Both the position numbers and the translations under genes were made by a program. A stretch of DNA of 43,557 nt, taken from Bacillota bacterium (GTDB lineage Bacteria > Bacillota > Clostridia > Saccharofermentanales > DTU023). Position 1 is the stretch's first letter. Each line of letters begins with the position of its first letter. Shown here piece by piece: positions 39,600 through 43,557 of this stretch. The stretch covers positions 1 to 43,557 of the forward strand of contig JAFAAL010000039.1 in assembly GCA_023426575.1 (NCBI GenBank), in the 5' to 3' direction. Below the pieces are notes generated by a model, which was given only the letters and a program-made list of their open reading frames with translations, was not told where the DNA came from and did no database searches.

Positions 39600-40994
39600 T
39601 TGAGCCCGGCAATCTTGCCAGGAGATATGCCCCGTTCTGCGGGGCGCATACCGCCGCAAAATTTGGGTGCTGAGCGCGCCGTTTTAGCGGCGGCTATTTA
39701 TTCTGAGGACGCGCTCGATGAATTGATGAGCGTTGTCTCAGAGGACGACTTTTATGATCGCCGCCATGGGGTCATCTTTCATCACATCCTCGAGATGCGT
39801 CAGCAGAATATCCCCCTGGATCTCGTCAGCATCACAGAGTACCTCGATAAGCGAGGGCATCTGGCCGAGGCTGGGGGCATCGATGTCCTCACCGATCTCG
39901 TCACCAGTGGCATGGTCCTAGACAATGCTCGGCACTATGGCGAGATCGTCCACGAAAAGCGCATCTTGCGCGAGGTCATCAGCAATCTCAATGAGATTGT
40001 GCATTCAGCCTACAATGACTCTACACTCTTGAATGAGGTCATTGACCAGGCGTCCAAATATCTTGTCTCCGTCCGCAACGAAGGGGAGAGGGAAGGCTTC
40101 AAGAAGCTTGGCGATGTCCTCTCGCAGCATCTCAACATGCTGGAGGAGCAGGCGCGCAAGGGCTATGAAGACAGTGTCAAGTCAGGCTTCCCCCTCCTTG
40201 ACAACACACTCGGGGGCCTGAAGAAGGGCGCCCTGATCATCTTGGCCTCACGGCCAGGCATGGGCAAGAGCTCCTTCGCCCTCAATATTGCCCAGATGGC
40301 CGCCATGGTCTATGGACGAGCCACGGCGATATTCACTTTGGAGATGAGCAGGGAGGAGATTGCCAATCGCTTCCTCTCTTCCTACCTCAGTATTGACTCG
40401 AAGCATCTGACAACGGGCAAACTCAAGGACGACGAGTGGGAGAAGCTCTCGAATGAGTTTCCCAACATCTATCCGACGCCGCTCTATATCGATGACCGCT
40501 CGGGCATCTCAGCGCCCGAGATGCTGGCCAAGTGCCGTCAGTTGAAGCTGCAGCACGGCCTCGACCTCGTCATTGTCGACTACCTGCAACTGATGCAGGG
40601 CACGAGGCGCAATAGTGACAATCGCCAGCAGGAGATTTCAGACATCTCGCGTCAGCTCAAGATCATGGCGCGTGAGCTCGACTGCCCAGTCATTGCGATT
40701 TCTCAGCTGTCGCGCGCCTGTGAGGCTCGCTCTGACAAGCGGCCCATGCTCTCGGATCTGCGGGACTCGGGCGCCATTGAGCAGGACGCGGACGCTGTCC
40801 TCTTCCTCTATCGCGATGGCTATTACAATCCCCCTGAGATCGAAAGTGATATTCAGGAGGCGGAATTGATTGTTGCCAAGAACCGACACGGTGAGACTAG
40901 GACCATCCACCTCGGCTGGCACGCCCATTACACGCGTTACTTTGAGCAGGCGCCCCATGCTCCCCAGGCGCCAATGCCTGAAGCTCCATTCTAA
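39600..40994 (+). CDS. dnaB: Replicative DNA helicase DnaB
   Basis: A 464-residue hexameric replicative helicase (DnaC in Bacillus naming). The N-terminal primase-interacting domain starts at PPQNLGAERAVLAAAIYSEDALDEL (18-42). The RecA-like motor has FPLLDNTLGGLKKGALIILASRPGMGKSSFAL (Walker A 216-225), TLEMSREEIANRFLS, IVDYLQLM (Walker B), and SQLSRACEARSDKRPMLSDLRDSGAIEQDADAV. TTG 39600 is the start, with GGAGGA at the end of rplI as ribosome binding site. The stop overlaps tilS by one base. Confidence 0.96.
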   Translation: MSPAILPGDMPRSAGRIPPQNLGAERAVLAAAIYSEDALDELMSVVSEDDFYDRRHGVIFHHILEMRQQNIPLDLVSITEYLDKRGHLAEAGGIDVLTDLVTSGMVLDNARHYGEIVHEKRILREVISNLNEIVHSAYNDSTLLNEVIDQASKYLVSVRNEGEREGFKKLGDVLSQHLNMLEEQARKGYEDSVKSGFPLLDNTLGGLKKGALIILASRPGMGKSSFALNIAQMAAMVYGRATAIFTLEMSREEIANRFLSSYLSIDSKHLTTGKLKDDEWEKLSNEFPNIYPTPLYIDDRSGISAPEMLAKCRQLKLQHGLDLVIVDYLQLMQGTRRNSDNRQQEISDISRQLKIMARELDCPVIAISQLSRACEARSDKRPMLSDLRDSGAIEQDADAVLFLYRDGYYNPPEIESDIQEAELIVAKNRHGETRTIHLGWHAHYTRYFEQAPHAPQAPMPEAPF

Positions 40995-42004
40995 TGCCGA
41001 CCTATCCCCCTTCTCTCTACAAGGCAGTCCAGATCGCTCGCGAAGAGCCACTGATCAAGGCAGGTGAGCTCGTCTTTGCGGCTGTCTCCGGAGGGCGAGA
41101 CTCTCTTTTTTTATTGGCTCTTCTGCTGGCTTTGCGCGGGGAGATCGACTTTGACTTGCGCCTCGCTCACCTGAACCACGGTCTTAGGCCCGAGGCGGAC
41201 GCCGAGGCTGAATTCGTGCGTGCCATTGCACAAGCGCATGAGCTGCCCCTGACTCTCAAATCTTTGGAGCCAGGTCTGATCGAGGTCGCGCCCGAGGGGA
41301 TCGAGGCCGCGGCACGTCGCTATCGCCAGTCCTTTTATCAGGAACTCGTGACGACGGCCTGGCGCGATGAGGGCTATGCTGTCCCCGATATCAAAATTGC
41401 GCTCGGCCATCATGCTGATGACCTGGCCGAGAGCATGGTCTTGCAGCTTAGTCGCGGCACGGGTCTCGCGGGGCTGGTGGCGATGCGACCCCGGGATCAC
41501 TACCTTATTAGACCTCTGCTCTCCATCTCGCGAGCACTCATTGATGCCTATTTTGACGAGACGGGTCAAGAATATGTCGAGGATTCCAGCAATAGCGATC
41601 AGTCGTTCAAGCGCAATGCCATCCGCCACAGCCTTCTCCCTCAGTGGTCAGAGATCATGGGCCATGATGTTCGGCGCAGCCTCTGTCGCCTCGCCAAGAA
41701 TTTGCTGGCGATCGAGCCGCTGCTCGACGAGAGTCTCGAGAGAGACTTATTGGTAATCCAGCAGGCGGGAGGGGCTCTGTCCCGGCTGAGGCTCTGTCGA
41801 CTGAGTCGCGAGCGCCAGGCGCTTCTCTTACATCGCTATATCCGCGGTCAGGACTATCGGCAGGCGCCCCAGGCCTCCCAGATCGCACAGATCATCCGTC
41901 GCATCAATCGTGGAGGCGGATTCGCAAGTTTTGACCTCGGTGGGGGACGTCAGCTCCTCTTGATGCAAGATCTGCTCTTTATAGAAAATACCGAGGAATA
42001 CTGA
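40994..42004 (+). CDS. tilS: tRNA(Ile)-lysidine synthase
   Basis: A 336-residue PP-loop ATPase that attaches lysine to C34 of tRNA-Ile(CAU), allowing AUA decoding. The PP-loop is VSGGRDSLFLL (about 29-39), followed by AHLNHGLRPEADAEAEFV, ALGHHADDLAESMVLQLSRGTGLAGLVAM and RPLLSISRALIDAYF. Length is shorter than the 430-470 residues of E. coli or B. subtilis TilS, so the C-terminal tRNA-binding region is reduced. The start overlaps the dnaB stop as TAATG. Confidence 0.93.
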   Translation: MPTYPPSLYKAVQIAREEPLIKAGELVFAAVSGGRDSLFLLALLLALRGEIDFDLRLAHLNHGLRPEADAEAEFVRAIAQAHELPLTLKSLEPGLIEVAPEGIEAAARRYRQSFYQELVTTAWRDEGYAVPDIKIALGHHADDLAESMVLQLSRGTGLAGLVAMRPRDHYLIRPLLSISRALIDAYFDETGQEYVEDSSNSDQSFKRNAIRHSLLPQWSEIMGHDVRRSLCRLAKNLLAIEPLLDESLERDLLVIQQAGGALSRLRLCRLSRERQALLLHRYIRGQDYRQAPQASQIAQIIRRINRGGGFASFDLGGGRQLLLMQDLLFIENTEEY

Positions 42005-42064
42005 TACAATCAGGAATAGACTTTTTCCACGCCGAGAGGCGCTGGTTTAGAGCTGGAGGCTGTT

Positions 42065-42601
42065 ATGGCTAAGGAAATATCTAAGGTTTTAGTCTCGCGT
42101 GAGGAGATCGCTGAGATCTGTCAGAGGCTCGGAGCGGAGATTTCGCGCGATTATGCGGGCAAGGAAATTCTGCTCATCTGCATCTTAAAGGGCGCCGTTG
42201 TCTTCATGAGTGACTTAATGCGTGAGATCACCGTGCCCTGTGAAATCGATTTCATGGCTGTCCAGTCCTATAGTGGCACGAAGTCGAGTGGGGTCGTCCG
42301 TATTCTCAAGGATCTCGACCTCGATATCGCAAAGCGACATGTCATCATCGTCGAGGACATCATTGACTCTGGCCTCACGCTTAGTCACCTGATTGAGCTC
42401 TTACAGACGCGCAATCCCGAGTCACTCAAGGTCGTCGCCTGCTTTGACAAGCCCGACCGTCGCCGCGCCAACGTCCAAGTTGACTACATTGGCAAGGCGA
42501 TCCCCGATGAATTTATTGTCGGTTACGGCCTCGACTATGAGGGCCAATATCGTAATTTGCCCGATATCTCAATCATTCAAGATACGGGTGAGGAGGATTA
42601 G
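42065..42601 (+). CDS. hpt: Hypoxanthine (guanine) phosphoribosyltransferase
   Basis: A 178-residue purine salvage enzyme that joins hypoxanthine or guanine with PRPP. The PRPP loop is VIIVEDIIDSGLTLSHL (about 96-112), preceded by LLICILKGAVVFMSDLMRE, and followed by FDKPDRRRANVQVDYIGKAIPDEFIVGYGLDY, all typical of HPRT. ATG 42065 has GGAGG at suitable spacing. A TGATACAAT extended -10 lies at 42002-42010. The order tilS-hpt-ftsH is the common Bacillota arrangement; ftsH begins at the next base after the stop. Confidence 0.96.
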   Translation: MAKEISKVLVSREEIAEICQRLGAEISRDYAGKEILLICILKGAVVFMSDLMREITVPCEIDFMAVQSYSGTKSSGVVRILKDLDLDIAKRHVIIVEDIIDSGLTLSHLIELLQTRNPESLKVVACFDKPDRRRANVQVDYIGKAIPDEFIVGYGLDYEGQYRNLPDISIIQDTGEED

Positions 42602-43557
42602 ATGAATAAGAAACGTCGTGGTTTCGACGCCGGTTTCTACCTCGCACTCATCGCACTCATCGTAATCTCGTCCTTTTTCATGTCGCGAGTCGGCAAGACG
42701 GGCGAGGCCAATCTCTCACAGCTGATTGGCGATATTGAGGCAGGCAAGGTCAATTCGATCGTCGTCAACGGCAGCAAGCTCGAAGTCGAGCTCAAGGCAG
42801 AGGGAAAAGAGATCCCAACTCAGTATGTCAAGCAGATTCACACGCTCTTGATCCCCGAGGTCTATAAGACGCTCGAAGACGCGCGCAAGGCGGGCAAGAT
42901 TGAGAGTTTTGACTATCGTCAGCCCCCAGACTTCTCTTCGATCTTCAATATCATCCTCATCGTGATGATGATGGTGGGCATGAGTGCCTTCGTCTGGTTG
43001 AGCCTCGCGCGCCAGGGCGGAGATGGACGCAGCGCCATGAACTTTGGCCGCAGCAAGGCCAGACTCAATCAGCCCGATAAGAACTCTGTGACCTTTGCCG
43101 ATGTGGCAGGGGTCGATGAGGAGAAGCAAGAACTCCAAGAAGTCGTCGACTTCTTAAAATCGCCACAGAAGTACAATGATCTCGGAGCTCGTATCCCGCG
43201 TGGCATCTTACTGGTCGGGGCTCCCGGCACGGGGAAGACACTTCTCGCCAAGGCGGTGGCCGGCGAGGCCGGGGTGCCCTTCTTCAGCACTTCGGGCTCT
43301 GAGTTCGTCGAGATGTTTGTCGGCGTCGGCGCCACGCGCATCAGAGACCTCTTCGAAAATGCCAAGAAGAAGACGCCCTGTATCGTCTTCATCGACGAGA
43401 TTGACGCCGTCGGTCGTCACCGCGGTGCTGGCATGGGCGGTGGCCACGATGAGCGCGAGCAGACACTCAATCAATTGCTGGTCGAGATGGATGGCTTCGG
43501 ACCCAATGAGGGCGTGATCATCATGGCGGCGACAAACCGCCCAGATATCCTCGACCC
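42602..43557 (+). CDS. ftsH: ATP-dependent zinc metalloprotease FtsH (partial)
   Basis: Visible as 318 residues, open at the right edge. FtsH is a membrane-bound AAA+ protease degrading damaged membrane proteins and regulators. It has an N-terminal helix (about 10-28), an extracytoplasmic domain (29-112), a second helix (about 113-135) and the AAA domain with FADVAGVDEEKQELQEVVDFL, Walker A GAPGTGKTLLAKAVA and Walker B IVFIDEIDAVG, then the start of the second region of homology. The zinc-binding HExxH lies beyond the window. ATG 42602 is immediately after the hpt TAG with GAGGAGGA upstream. Confidence 0.97.
   Translation, partial: MNKKRRGFDAGFYLALIALIVISSFFMSRVGKTGEANLSQLIGDIEAGKVNSIVVNGSKLEVELKAEGKEIPTQYVKQIHTLLIPEVYKTLEDARKAGKIESFDYRQPPDFSSIFNIILIVMMMVGMSAFVWLSLARQGGDGRSAMNFGRSKARLNQPDKNSVTFADVAGVDEEKQELQEVVDFLKSPQKYNDLGARIPRGILLVGAPGTGKTLLAKAVAGEAGVPFFSTSGSEFVEMFVGVGATRIRDLFENAKKKTPCIVFIDEIDAVGRHRGAGMGGGHDEREQTLNQLLVEMDGFGPNEGVIIMAATNRPDILD

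Noticed and set aside
1..43557. tRNA, rRNA, CRISPR arrays, insertion sequences or prophage genes
   Set aside because: No cloverleaf-like segment, direct repeat array, transposase or phage protein was seen; gaps between genes are short and accounted for.

Overview
The window reads as a chromosomal segment of an anaerobic, amino-acid-fermenting member of the Clostridia (Bacillota). Support comes from HPr kinase and WhiA, an FMN riboswitch with an ECF RibU, a c-di-AMP synthase operon, strong AGGAGG ribosome binding sites, a B12-dependent glutamate fermentation operon, and a selenocysteine-containing glycine/sarcosine/betaine reductase component. The species cannot be named from the sequence. I found no rRNA, tRNA, CRISPR array, insertion sequence or phage gene. 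Genes are tightly packed.

Layout. 1-2349: a partial TspO-like membrane gene, a MATE exporter, and a decayed composite of a sodium:solute symporter start and a DUF1097-like fragment. 2350-8517 (minus strand): HAD phosphatase, LysR regulator, then grdX, grdE-type, grdB-type and a YkvI-like transporter. GrdB carries an in-frame UGA (Sec356) followed by a hairpin. grdX also carries an in-frame UGA, at codon 40, followed by a long hairpin with its apical loop at nearly the same distance, so it is a candidate new selenoprotein. 8602-11949: citX, hprK, murB and whiA overlap or nearly abut. 12019-14549: two unassigned genes and an HtrA-like protease. 14609-20685: one promoter-to-terminator unit encoding the methylaspartate route of glutamate breakdown (two-subunit mesaconase/fumarase, GlmS, GlmL, GlmE, methylaspartate ammonia-lyase). 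20698-25177: MFS carrier, uridine-kinase-like protein, thioredoxin, NAD(P)HX repair enzyme. 25229-26037: FMN riboswitch, terminator and ribU. 26025-29977: a c-di-AMP synthase fused to a YbbR domain, glmM, and an amidase-like protein lacking a zinc-site histidine. 30051-32694 (minus): aminopeptidase, peroxiredoxin, small membrane exporter. 32780-43557: murE, rpmE, prmC, prfA, sua5, rpsF-ssb-rpsR, rplI-dnaB-tilS, hpt and the start of ftsH.

Metabolic reading. Glutamate is rearranged to 3-methylaspartate, deaminated to mesaconate and hydrated to citramalate. Citramalate lyase, not in this window, would give acetate and pyruvate, and the nearby citX may serve its prosthetic group. The Grd component B proteins would act as electron-accepting reductases for glycine, sarcosine or betaine; the shared GrdA and GrdC/D components are not in the window.
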